Below are positions 8,966 to 18,262 of a stretch of 64,000 nucleotides of DNA, piece by piece; positions within the stretch are counted from its first letter, which is position 1; each line of letters begins with the position of its first letter. Under the pieces are notes generated by a model, which saw only the letters and a program-made list of their open reading frames with translations, made no database searches and was not told the DNA's origin. The stretch comes from Meconema thalassinum (lineage: Eukaryota; Arthropoda; Insecta; Orthoptera; Tettigoniidae): positions 528,878,861-528,942,860 of the forward strand of contig OX336390.1 of the NCBI GenBank assembly GCA_946902985.2, given 5' to 3'. Made by a program: the position numbers and the translations under genes.

Positions 8966-11323
8966 ATGAATTGTTTATATAATAATCCGGGCCGTGAAAG
9001 CCTTAATATGCAAATTAGAAACCTCTATGGGGAGGAAGTTGTTCGACAATCATCTAAATTTAGTAAGTTGAGGCGAAGAAGGAGCTCTCTCCTTTCATCG
9101 TTGTCCTTCTTTCTTAGATGCAGGGATCATAACATCATTCCCAACTGTGTAAAATTGAAGCAAACTATACACACTCATAAAGCTATGAGAATTTATCAGC
9201 GCGCTAGCAAGGCACTCGTTATCGAGAGGATCCAGAACTCTCGTACTGAATTGGACGCAGTTTCCCGTGAGTTATTACACTTACATCTGCTTCTTAGTAG
9301 CATTCTCTCAGAGGAATTGTGGCTGTTCTTTGAACGTATCTCCGCTATTCAGGCCGAGAATAATTTTTGTCGGGCTGTAGATAGACAAAGAGCTAAGTTC
9401 CTTCGATTGTCCTCGAGACAAACAGCTCCTCGTACGGTTCTTGATACTAGTAAAGTTGTAGTCAATCTTTCTAATACCCCTTTAGATGACTATCAAGCAA
9501 CTTTACTAAGCAGAGGTCTCAACTTTGCTCTCGCACCCTTCAAAATTCCTACAGAGGAGTTGATCATATCCGTTGAGGCTGCCATCTACAATTTACCTCC
9601 AGATGAAGCTGAAGAAGTTAGACAAGAAAGTGTGAGGATATTAAGATCCTCGAAAGTACCCGCACCCAATTTAACTCGGGGTGAAAGAAAGGCATTGAAG
9701 GAACTAAGAAATAATGACACCATTTCTATTCTTCATGCTGACAAGGGAAATGCGACAGTGGTGATGGATACCGTTGAATATAAAAGTAAAATCTCGATTC
9801 TGTTATCTGATCCTGTCTACACACTGTGCACTCGTGATCCAACCACTCGTGTATCCAATGCCACTGCTAAGCTTGTTAAACTGTCATCTATTCCAAAAGA
9901 AGAGGGAAGATGTCTTATTCCGAGAGATGCTGTTCCTCCGAGATTGTATGGTCTTCCAAAAATCCATAAGCAAGACGTCCCTCTTCGACCAATTGTTAGC
10001 ACAATAGGTTCTCCAACTTATGCTCTTGCGCAATATCTCAGCAAGTTGCTTCAGCCGCATTTGGGGCGCACACAGTCCTACATTAGGGATTCAACCCATT
10101 TCGTCGAAAAATTGTCAACCATCGCCGTTCAACCAAATGCTATTTTGGTGAGTTTTGATGTAGAGTCCTTGTTTACCAGAGTGCCGGTGGATTCGGTCAT
10201 ATCACTCATCAAGGATTTGTTTCCTGAGGACATTGCCCGATTATTCCACCACTGCTTGTGTTCCAGTTATTTCTTGTGGGATGGTAAATATTACGAGCAG
10301 ACTGATGGTGTGGCCATGGGAAGTCCACCCTCGCCTGTCGTGGCAAATTTTTTCATGGAACATTTTGAGGGGGAGGCTATATCTTCGGCGTCTTTCAAAC
10401 CTGTGATTTGGTGGAGTTATGTGGATGATACGTTCGTGGTGTGGGAGGAGGGTTCTGAGAAACTGAACCACTTTCTGAACCACCTAAATCAGCTGCATCC
10501 TTCAATCCACTTCACAATGGAGCTAGAGTCAGGTGGATGCTTACCTTTTTTGGATGTTCTTGTGAGGAGGAAAGCGGATGGCTCCATGGGGCACAGCGTC
10601 TACCGTAAGCCAACTCACACTAACCGTTATTTACATGCGGATTCCCACCACCACCCAGCACAAAAACAAGGAATTATAACAACTCTAGTCAAAAGAGCGG
10701 AACGTATTTGTGAGGCATCAACTCTTCAGGAAGAGTTACATGCCTTACAAACCATGTTTAAGGGTAATGGCTATAATGAATCCACTATATATAGGTCCCT
10801 ACATCCCAGAAGGAGGGATAGACAACCTTCTCAGAGCTCCGACGTGAGAGGAACTGCTTACCTCCCTTATATTCACAACACCACTGACCGCGTTGCTAAG
10901 ATTCTCCGCAAGCACAAGATAAAAACAGTTTTCGGCACTATGACGAAAATTGGTCAACGTTTAGCATTAAACAAAGATAAATTGTCTCCATTACTACAAC
11001 CTGGGGTGTATGAAGTCCCTTGTACTTGCGGAAAAGTCTACATTGGACAAACAAAACGTTCCATTGCAACTCGCATCAAAGAGCATCAAAGGAACATCCG
11101 TCTAAACCAACCTGACAAATCAGCTATAGCTGAACATGCCCTGTCTTCAGGGCACGATGTATGTTTCAAGGATGCTCATGCGCTTGCCCTTGTTAAGCAC
11201 AACTGGTCTAGAATTATAAGGGAGGCAGTTGAAATTCGTAAAAATCCCAATAATTTTAACAGAGACACTGGATATCAGCTAAGTGACACTTGGCTACCAG
11301 TTATTAAGGATCTAGGGAGATAG
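8966..11323 (+). CDS. Penelope-like retroelement polyprotein, intact ORF (unit 4)
   Basis: 785 residues with the same domain order as unit 2. The GIY-YIG part is complete (GVYEVPC...KVYIGQT...TRIKEH...AEHALSSGH). It carries replacements inside reverse transcriptase motifs: the second residue pair of motif B reads GSPPSP instead of GSPLSP, and the residue before the catalytic YVDD is S instead of R. It also has ISLIKD for MSLIKD. The ORF is therefore open but the polymerase may be impaired. It shares LVKRAER with unit 2, its mirror partner, while the outer units 1 and 5 have LAKRAER. Confidence 0.95.
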   Translation: MNCLYNNPGRESLNMQIRNLYGEEVVRQSSKFSKLRRRRSSLLSSLSFFLRCRDHNIIPNCVKLKQTIHTHKAMRIYQRASKALVIERIQNSRTELDAVSRELLHLHLLLSSILSEELWLFFERISAIQAENNFCRAVDRQRAKFLRLSSRQTAPRTVLDTSKVVVNLSNTPLDDYQATLLSRGLNFALAPFKIPTEELIISVEAAIYNLPPDEAEEVRQESVRILRSSKVPAPNLTRGERKALKELRNNDTISILHADKGNATVVMDTVEYKSKISILLSDPVYTLCTRDPTTRVSNATAKLVKLSSIPKEEGRCLIPRDAVPPRLYGLPKIHKQDVPLRPIVSTIGSPTYALAQYLSKLLQPHLGRTQSYIRDSTHFVEKLSTIAVQPNAILVSFDVESLFTRVPVDSVISLIKDLFPEDIARLFHHCLCSSYFLWDGKYYEQTDGVAMGSPPSPVVANFFMEHFEGEAISSASFKPVIWWSYVDDTFVVWEEGSEKLNHFLNHLNQLHPSIHFTMELESGGCLPFLDVLVRRKADGSMGHSVYRKPTHTNRYLHADSHHHPAQKQGIITTLVKRAERICEASTLQEELHALQTMFKGNGYNESTIYRSLHPRRRDRQPSQSSDVRGTAYLPYIHNTTDRVAKILRKHKIKTVFGTMTKIGQRLALNKDKLSPLLQPGVYEVPCTCGKVYIGQTKRSIATRIKEHQRNIRLNQPDKSAIAEHALSSGHDVCFKDAHALALVKHNWSRIIREAVEIRKNPNNFNRDTGYQLSDTWLPVIKDLGR

Positions 11324-11794
11324 TTCCTCTCAGTCTCTCTGTTCTTCACATATTTAAAATTGTACATTTTCCCTCTAGGGCTCAGAGCCTGGATTTGATC
11401 TCCTTTGTTCGTCACTGGAGGAGTTTCCATCTGTTTTTTCGCCGTTGACTGTATGACGTTAGGTATTGTTCAGATACACTTCCCTTTTGTTTATGTTTCC
11501 TTATATCCATCTAACCCCCCCCCCCTCCTCATTCTTCGAGGAGTTTCTATATTTTCACACCGACCCCTTTACCTTCTGGTTACTTACTACTTTGTCCGCC
11601 GTTCCACCATGGTCCATACAGTAATTTCTGGCAGCTGCTCTCTGGTGACGAACAGAGGAATTTATCTATATTTTTTGTAATCTCATTGATATACTTTCTT
11701 TGGCCACATTGTTTATTTCCATTGAAAAAGGAGGCAAGGTTTCTCCGAAACGTATGGTTTAAATTAAAAATACACACGGCATTAGCCCAAAAGC
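11324..11794 (+). repeat. Penelope-like linker between units 4 and 5
   Basis: 471 bp, mirror of 4553-5023, with a short uninterrupted C tract (about 11514-11525). It is identical in layout to the left-arm linker. Confidence 0.75.
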
Positions 11795-14152
11795 ATGAAT
11801 TGTTTATATAATAATCCGGGCCGTGAAAGCCTTAATATGCAAATTAGAAACCTCTATGGGGAGGAAGTTGTTCGACAATCATCTAAATTTAGTAAGTTGA
11901 GGCGAAGAAGGAGCTCTCTCCTTTCATCGTTGTCCTTCTTTCTTAGATGCAGGGATCATAACATCATTCCCAACTGTGTAAAATTGAAGCAAACTATACA
12001 CACTCATAAAGCTATGAGAATTTATCAGCGCGTTAGCAAGGCACTCGTTATCGGGAGGATCCAGAACTCTCGTACTGAATTGGACGCAGTTTCCCGTGAG
12101 TTATTACACTTACATCTGCTTCTTAGTAGCATTCTCTCAGAGGAATTGTGGCTGTTCTTTGAACGTATCTCCGCTATTCAGGCCGAGAATAATTTTTGTC
12201 GGGCTGTAGATAGACAAAGAGCTAAGTTCCTTCGATTGTCCTCGAGACAAACAGCTCCTCGTACGGTTCTTGATACTAGTAAAGTTGTAGTCAATCTTTC
12301 TAATACCCCTTCAGATGACTATCAAACAACTTTACTAAGCAGAGGTCTCAACTTTGCTCTCGCACCCTTCAAAATTCCTACAGAGGAGTTGATCACATCC
12401 GTTGAGGCTGCCATCTACAATTTACCTCCAGATGAAGCTGAAGAAGTTAGACAAGAAAGTGTGAGGATATTAAGATCCTCGAAAGTACCCGCACCCAATT
12501 TAACTCGGGGTGAAAGAAAGGCATTGAAGGAACTAAGAAATAATGACACCATTTCTATTCTTCATGCTGACAAGGGAAATGCGACAGTGGTGATGGATAC
12601 CGTTGAATATAAAAGTAAAATCTCGATTCTGTTATCTGATCCTGTCTACACACTGTGCACTCGTGATCCAACCACTCGTGTATCCAATGCCACTGCTAAG
12701 CTTGTTAAACTGTCATCTATTCCAAAAGAAGAGGGAAGATGTCTTATTCCGAGAGATGCTGTTCCTCCGAGATTGTATGGTCTTCCAAAAATCCATAAGC
12801 AAGACGTCCCTCTTCGACCAATTGTTAGCACAATAGGTTCTCCAACTTATGCTCTTGCGCAATATCTCAGCAAGTTGCTTCAGCCGCATTTGGGGCGCAC
12901 ACAGTCCTACATTAGGGATTCAACCCATTTCGTCGAAAAATTGTCAACCATCGCCGTTCAACCAAATGCTATTTTGGTGAGTTTTGATGTAGAGTCCTTG
13001 TTTACCAGAGTGCCGGTGGACTCGGTCATGTCACTCATCAAGGATTTGTTTCCTGAGGACATTGCCCGATTATTCCACCACTGCTTGTGTTCCAGTTATT
13101 TCTTGTGGGATGGTAAATATTACGAGCAGACTGATGGTGTGGCCATGGGAAGTCCACTCTCGCCTGTCGTGGCAAATTTTTTCATGGAACATTTTGAGGG
13201 GGAGGCTATATCTTCGGCGTCTTTAAAACCTGTGATTTGGTGGAGGTATGTGGATGATACGTTCGTGGTGTGGGAGGAGGGTTCTGAGAAACTGAACCAC
13301 TTTCTGAACCACCTAAATCAGCTGCATCCTTCAATCCACTTCACAATGGAGCTAGAGTCAGGTGGATGCTTACCTTTTTTGGATGTTCTTGTGAGGAGGA
13401 AAGTGGATGGCTCCATGGGGCACAGCGTCTACCGTAAGCCAACTCACACTAACCGTTATTTACATGCGGATTCCCACCACCACCCAGCACAAAAACAAGG
13501 AATTATAACAACTCTAGCCAAAAGAGCGGAACGTATTTGTGAGGCATCAACTCTTCAGGAAGAGTTACATGCCTTACAAACCATGTTTAAGGGTAATGGC
13601 TATAATGAATCCACTATATATAGGTCCCTACATCCCAGAAGGAGGGATAGACAACCTTCTCAGAGCTCCGACGTGAGAGGAACTGCTTACCTCCCTTATA
13701 TTCACAACACCACTGACCGCGTTGCTAAGATTCTCCGCAAGCACAAGATAAAAACAGTTTTCGGCACTATGACGAAAATTGGTCAACGTTTAGCATTAAA
13801 CAAAGATAAATTGTCTCCATTACTACAACCTGGGGTGTATGAAGTCCCTTGTACTTGCGGAAAAGTCTACATTGGACAAACAAAACGTTCCATTGCAACT
13901 CGCATCAAAGAGCATCAAAGGAACATCCGTCTAAACCAACCTGACAAATCAGCTATAGCTGAACATGCCCTGTCTTCAGGGCACGATGTATGTTTCAAGG
14001 ATGCTCATGCGCTTGCCCTTGTTAAGCACAACTGGTCTAGAATTATAAGGGAGGCAGTTGAAATTCGTAAAAATCCCAATAATTTTAACAGAGACACTGG
14101 ATATCAGCTAAGTGACACTTGGCTACCAGTTATTAAGGATCTAGGGAGATAG
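11795..14152 (+). CDS. Penelope-like retroelement polyprotein, intact (unit 5)
   Basis: 785 residues. All reverse transcriptase motifs have the consensus form (SFDVESLF, MGSPLSP, WWRYVDD), followed by the thumb block and a complete GIY-YIG endonuclease with KVYIGQT. Differences from the other units are minor: QRVSKALVIGR, TPSDDYQ, ASLKP, RRKVDG. Of the right-arm copies it is the best candidate for an active enzyme. It is preceded by a full linker that could act as promoter and leader, and followed by a linker truncated after the ATG of a next unit. Confidence 0.95.
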   Translation: MNCLYNNPGRESLNMQIRNLYGEEVVRQSSKFSKLRRRRSSLLSSLSFFLRCRDHNIIPNCVKLKQTIHTHKAMRIYQRVSKALVIGRIQNSRTELDAVSRELLHLHLLLSSILSEELWLFFERISAIQAENNFCRAVDRQRAKFLRLSSRQTAPRTVLDTSKVVVNLSNTPSDDYQTTLLSRGLNFALAPFKIPTEELITSVEAAIYNLPPDEAEEVRQESVRILRSSKVPAPNLTRGERKALKELRNNDTISILHADKGNATVVMDTVEYKSKISILLSDPVYTLCTRDPTTRVSNATAKLVKLSSIPKEEGRCLIPRDAVPPRLYGLPKIHKQDVPLRPIVSTIGSPTYALAQYLSKLLQPHLGRTQSYIRDSTHFVEKLSTIAVQPNAILVSFDVESLFTRVPVDSVMSLIKDLFPEDIARLFHHCLCSSYFLWDGKYYEQTDGVAMGSPLSPVVANFFMEHFEGEAISSASLKPVIWWRYVDDTFVVWEEGSEKLNHFLNHLNQLHPSIHFTMELESGGCLPFLDVLVRRKVDGSMGHSVYRKPTHTNRYLHADSHHHPAQKQGIITTLAKRAERICEASTLQEELHALQTMFKGNGYNESTIYRSLHPRRRDRQPSQSSDVRGTAYLPYIHNTTDRVAKILRKHKIKTVFGTMTKIGQRLALNKDKLSPLLQPGVYEVPCTCGKVYIGQTKRSIATRIKEHQRNIRLNQPDKSAIAEHALSSGHDVCFKDAHALALVKHNWSRIIREAVEIRKNPNNFNRDTGYQLSDTWLPVIKDLGR

Positions 14153-14646
14153 TTCCTCTCAGTCTCTCTGTTTCTTCACATATTTAAAATTGTACATTTT
14201 CCCTCTAGGGCTCAGAGCCTGGATTTGATCTCCTTTGTTCGTCACTGGAGGAGTTTCCATCTGTTTTTTCGCCGTTGACTGTATGACGTTAGGTATTGTT
14301 CAGATACACTTCCCTTTTGTTTATGTTTTCTTATATCCATCTAACCCCCCCCCCCCTCCCCCCCCTCCTCATTCTTCGAGGAGTTTCTATATTTTCACAC
14401 CGACCCCTTTACCTTCTGGTTACTTACTACTTTGTCCGCCGTTCCACCATGGTCCATACAGTAATTTCTGGCAGCTGCTCTCTGGTGACGAACAGAGGAA
14501 TTTATCTATATTTTTTGTAATCTCATTGATATACTTTCTTTGGCCACATTGTTTATTTCCATTGAAAAAGGAGGCAAGGTTTCTCCGAAACGTATGGTTT
14601 AAATTAAAAATACACACGGCATTAGCCCAAAAGCATGAATTGTTTA
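14153..14646 (+). repeat. Penelope-like linker, outer right
   Basis: 3' end of the right arm. It stops after gcatgaattgttta, 15 or so bases into the next CDS, whereas the left arm goes about 35 bases further. It has an interrupted C tract (14345-14368). Confidence 0.75.
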
Positions 14647-14658
14647 TATTTCTTTCTT
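14647..14658 (+). repeat. Candidate target-site duplication, right copy
   Basis: Exact 12-bp match to 1651-1662 at the other end of the array. If real, the whole 13-kb structure behaves as one insertion. Confidence 0.5.
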
Positions 14659-14674
14659 CCTTTCTTTCCTTCAT

Positions 14675-14714
<40 letters not shown>

Positions 14715-14737
14715 TATTTATTTATTTATTTATTTTA
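14649..14737 (+). repeat. TTTC / TTTA microsatellite
   Basis: A run of tttc units followed by ttta units directly at the right end of the Penelope-like array. Confidence 0.9.
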
Positions 14738-14990
14738 TTTCCTTATGTATCTTTGGGGTACACATCTTTCACCTTTCATTATGGTGCACCATAATAAGGT
14801 TTTTGAAGGGAATATTTATTAGTGTTAAGCTATCCAACCACATTTTCTCTATATAGGCTGATGAAGGGGACAAAACAATTTGGCCTCGAAACATTTACCA
14901 ATGACCACTAAGTGATCATTTATATATAATACAATAAAGGTATTGATTAGGCGGAACTTTTGCAAAATATTAATACTAATTCCTTTACTT
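14738..14990 (+). mobile_element. Short element end with hammerhead-like core
   Basis: 14862-14894 reads ggctgatgaagg ... ggcctcgaaac, resembling a hammerhead ribozyme core (CTGATGA, short helix, GAAA). It is followed about 60 bp later by gtattgattaggcggaac. A related block at 43242-43322 has ggctgatgaagg, atatcc, then ttgattaggcagaa. So both are probably ends of one retroelement family. Helices I and III are not convincingly formed, so an active ribozyme is not claimed. Confidence 0.45.
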
Positions 14991-16770
14991 TACTGTTGGA
15001 AACTTGATTGATTTGAGATGTTATGTGAATTCATATTTATTATTTAAAAGCCTATAGTAACTGGAAAAGATCGCTTTCTTTGAATTGAGTTCAAATTAAG
15101 TGATTACGTGATTACGGGGTACAGGAAACACATGGTTTGTAAGAAACTGTTATTGTTTTGAAAATGATTCGTGATTTTATAACTTGCAGTAGCGTAACTT
15201 ATTTGATTTGTGGTTATTTTATTGATTTTGTGGTGTGAAGTGTGTAAAATGCACTCCATTCATAGTCGTTGGAAGAAGCCTAGTAGCAGGAAATCAAAAA
15301 AAGAGTGTACGGGCTACTGTAAATATTAGAAAGCGATGGGGTGACACATCTATTGCTGAAATTGTTGATAGTGAATCAAAACCTAAACATTCTTTTCCAC
15401 AAAATCAAGAGTAGGCATGGCAATGCTGTAAGTGTATTTAATATGGGAGCACTTGCTACTCAGAAACTGAAAATGTCCCTTTTAGGCAGAGAAATAAGTG
15501 ACAGTGTACATAAGATAAGCAAAGACAGGGTCGAGGTGCGAAAAAAGAAGAGCTCAGCTAGGACCAAACATGAGATAAAAAAAACTGTTAGGAAAAAGAT
15601 GAAACTGGCAAAAACCAAGGCAGAAACAATTACAAGGAAGGGGATATGTATGGTGCTGGCAAGTTCTGAGACAGGTATGTTCATTTGAAACGTGTCTGCT
15701 TACTAAAACGGCTTTTTCTCGAAAGTGTATTTTTTCAGTGTTCAAAATGCACCATACCCATCAGTTTTGATGAAAATGACTTGAAATTTAAAATACACTT
15801 ACAGTTTCATAGTATTCATAATTTGTAGTATTCACTTTGAAAATGGTTGCTAAATTTTTGAATTATGATGTGCCAGTCCATGGAATATTGGAGTGTTTTG
15901 TAAGTTTTATACGATGTACCAAAAATACCTTTATAACATAGAAGTACTAACCAGACTATAAAAATAATACTACAATTTATTAATTAGTCCTTCTTCACTA
16001 CAATGAAAGAGATTTGAGATGGGAAATGTAAAATTGTTGCACCTGGGACATTTTGAGAATCAACAATTTTCTTTTATTTTAATGATCATATTTTCAAAAC
16101 TAACCACTCAATCAGGTTAAAATTTTTGGAAATTATTTATGTTACTAACAACAACTCAATCCTAGAATTTCATGTAAATTGGATGGTAATTACAAAACAT
16201 AGAAAATTCAGTAGGGTCCCCCCTTAGTGCCAACACAAGCCAGATGGCTATGACTGGCGTGCAGAAAATCTCACTGCAGTTCGCTGTGAGATGAAAGTAT
16301 GTATTTAGCTATTCAGAGAATGAGATGCCTTTTTGTTTTTCAGCCTTAATGGGTACCTTTTACGGTAGTTTATTCCTCTATTCTTCTCGAGTTTCAATTT
16401 TTTTTCTTCGGTAACGAGTGTTATACACTAGGGTCTGATTATGCATTGCATTGTTAACATTGCAGTCTTTAAATTTCATTTATTTGCCCTAAAAGCCTGG
16501 AAATGTTTGATAGGATACTAATCCAAATCACTTGTGTTGGGCTCCATTCTTCAAAACTCAGCAATTTTTGTAGGTTTGTGTCGTGTCTTGTGTGGGATTT
16601 TGCCTAGGACACCAAGCTGGCTCATCAGTGGGCTCTTGGTGTCCCCGCCCGGACCGCCACAGGAGTAACAAACTGCGCGCTACCTCCCTTTTATGAAGTG
16701 CACCTGCGCCTCTTTACTGCGAGAACCAGAAGTTCAAGAAGCCTAACCTCACTATGAAGGCTTCCAAAAA
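14991..16770. other. Intronic stretch with one unrecognised ORF
   Basis: Mostly AT-rich with no clear repeat. A + strand frame at 15341-15688 (115 codons) gives a lysine-rich stretch including MGALATQKLK and KKTVRKKMKLAK. I do not recognise it. There is no splice or promoter evidence and its composition is like the neighbourhood, so I regard it as possibly a degraded transposon ORF. Confidence 0.3.
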
Positions 16771-16865
16771 GATGGTATATTGGCTTTCACGGCCAGTGAA
16801 TACAGGCGTCATCCAGAACGCTAGTATTTGTGCGTTTCACTGGCCGTGAAAGCCAATATACCATC
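16771..16865. repeat. Perfect 30-bp inverted repeat with 35-nt loop
   Basis: 16771-16800 and 16836-16865 are exact reverse complements. The arms contain ggctttcacggcc, which also occurs at the start of every Penelope-like CDS (gggccgtgaaagcc in sense). It may be a relic of a Penelope-like terminus. Confidence 0.8.
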
Positions 16866-16977
16866 ATTTCTCTAACTTTCTTGTCAATCTTTCGTGGTCA
16901 ACTCTAGTTCTCTTCCAACCCAGATAGTACAGTATGTGGTCATCTGAGACCTGGGTTATCCTCAATTCTCCCACCTA

Positions 16978-18049
16978 CAGGGTCTTGGTTTTTGCTTGGC
17001 AAGGACATTCTCGCTCACGCGCTCCGCCAGTGACAGCTCAGTTCCCGGCGACCGCGCGCGCTTATGTATGACAGGATACGGTGTTTAAAATCAGTATCAT
17101 GCATGTTTACTCACCATGCTTACAGTAGATGCTGAAAATGTTCCCCATACGCTGCCAAACATTACCGGCATCTCCTTATGAAGTTTCCGGTTACTTCGGT
17201 TAATTTAGCTTCAGTAAGGAAATAACGACATTTTCGTCTATTTTTATTGATTACTGAACCTGTACATTTGAATCTCTTAGCCAGTTGATTTATCGTCCGA
17301 TTTATAGGAATGGGTCTCCCTGGAAATGTCATTCGAAACTTTTGTCTTGTTCTAGCGCACGATTTCCTGCACTTTATGTACGTATTGTGCAGATATACTC
17401 GTTCACGTAACGAATATTTCACATAAGGCATTACAGCACTATACACAATCACAATAAAACGCTACACAATAAGATATACAGTACCGGTACACAGTAGCTT
17501 TATAAAACACTGAAAGACTGAAACAACCAATTAGCTCGGAGCTCACACGTCTTCAGAAGAGCGAGTGAATACCCGGGCAATACGGCTGGAGATCACGCGC
17601 CGGGGACCGGCGGCCAAGGTCGAGCGAAGGTCTGCATAATAGGCCTACGTGCCGTTCATAACGTGCGCTATTAGAACAAGACAAAAGTTTCGAATGACAT
17701 TTCCAGGGAGACCCATTCCTATAAATCGGACAATAAATCAACTGGCTAAGAGATTCAAACGTACAGGTTCAGTAAACGATAAAAAATAGACGAAAATGTC
17801 GTTATTTCCTTACTGAAGCTAAATTAACCAGAGTAACCGGGAACTTCATAAGGAGATGCCGATTATGTTTGACAGCGGATGGGGAACATTTTCAGCATCT
17901 ACTGTAAGCATGGTGAGTAAAAATGCATGATATTGATTTTAAGCGTGGTATTCTGTCGTACATACGTGCGCGCGGTCGCCGGGAACTGAGCTGTCACTGG
18001 CAGAGCGCGTGAGCGAGAATGTTCTTGCCAAGCAAAAATAAAGACCGTG
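16978..18049. mobile_element. TA-flanked fold-back DNA transposon with long inverted repeats
   Basis: Arms 16978-17361 and 17662-18049 are imperfect inverted repeats of about 385 bp around a 300-bp middle. The tips are CAGGGTCTT on the left and CACGGTCTT when the right end is reversed, both followed soon by tttttgcttggcaag. TA lies on each side (16976-16977 and 18050-18051), as for Tc1/mariner-type insertions. The arms include part of a coding region, so the inverted structure was probably produced by inverting part of a parent transposon. Confidence 0.75.
17162..17452 (-). pseudogene. DUF4817-like helix-turn-helix fragment of transposase
   Basis: About 96 codons. It reads YSLRERVYLHNTYIKC, then RTRQKFRMTFPGRPIP, then TINQLAKRFKCTGSVINK. 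This matches the plan of the DUF4817 helix-turn-helix domain at the N-terminus of many arthropod mariner-like transposases (ERV...R..F...FPGR..P....I..L...F..TGSV). The DNA-cutting domain is absent. The right arm (17662-17850) encodes the same FPGRPIP...TGSV block on the + strand with disruptions. The element is therefore non-autonomous. Confidence 0.6.
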
Positions 18050-18262
18050 TATTATGGTCATTTCTTTTCCTTTTCCCAATACCCTCATATATCAAGTGGT
18101 TAGAACTCTTCCTTTTTCAAATCAATTGTGTGTTGAGTGGGGGCAAATGATCTGGATGTTCCATCCCTTCAAACGACGATCACCACCATTACTTTTAATA
18201 ATTTGCAGGTGTGATCGACATTTGTTCGTCTTGGTACATGAAATCTCATGAGTTCCATTTAG

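Larger units (their letters stand above)
1663..14646. mobile_element. Palindromic Penelope-like element array (about 13 kb)
   Basis: The left arm (1663-8162) carries units on the - strand and the right arm (8181-14646) carries the same units on the + strand. The mirror relation is x to about 16343 minus x. It maps the inner CDS 5024-7381 onto 8966-11323 and the outer CDS 2196-4552 onto 11795-14152 within about 5 bp. Each arm is two head-to-tail units with a 2,829-bp period plus a third unit truncated in the GIY-YIG domain at the centre. Penelope-like elements are known to occur as tandem and inverted partial copies, but such symmetry is unusual. The arms differ by scattered substitutions and C-tract lengths, so they are not identical copies of one read. 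Confidence 0.92.

Noticed and set aside
14656..14856. Phenylalanine/leucine-rich membrane-protein-like frames
   Set aside because: Produced by the TTTC/TTTA microsatellite.
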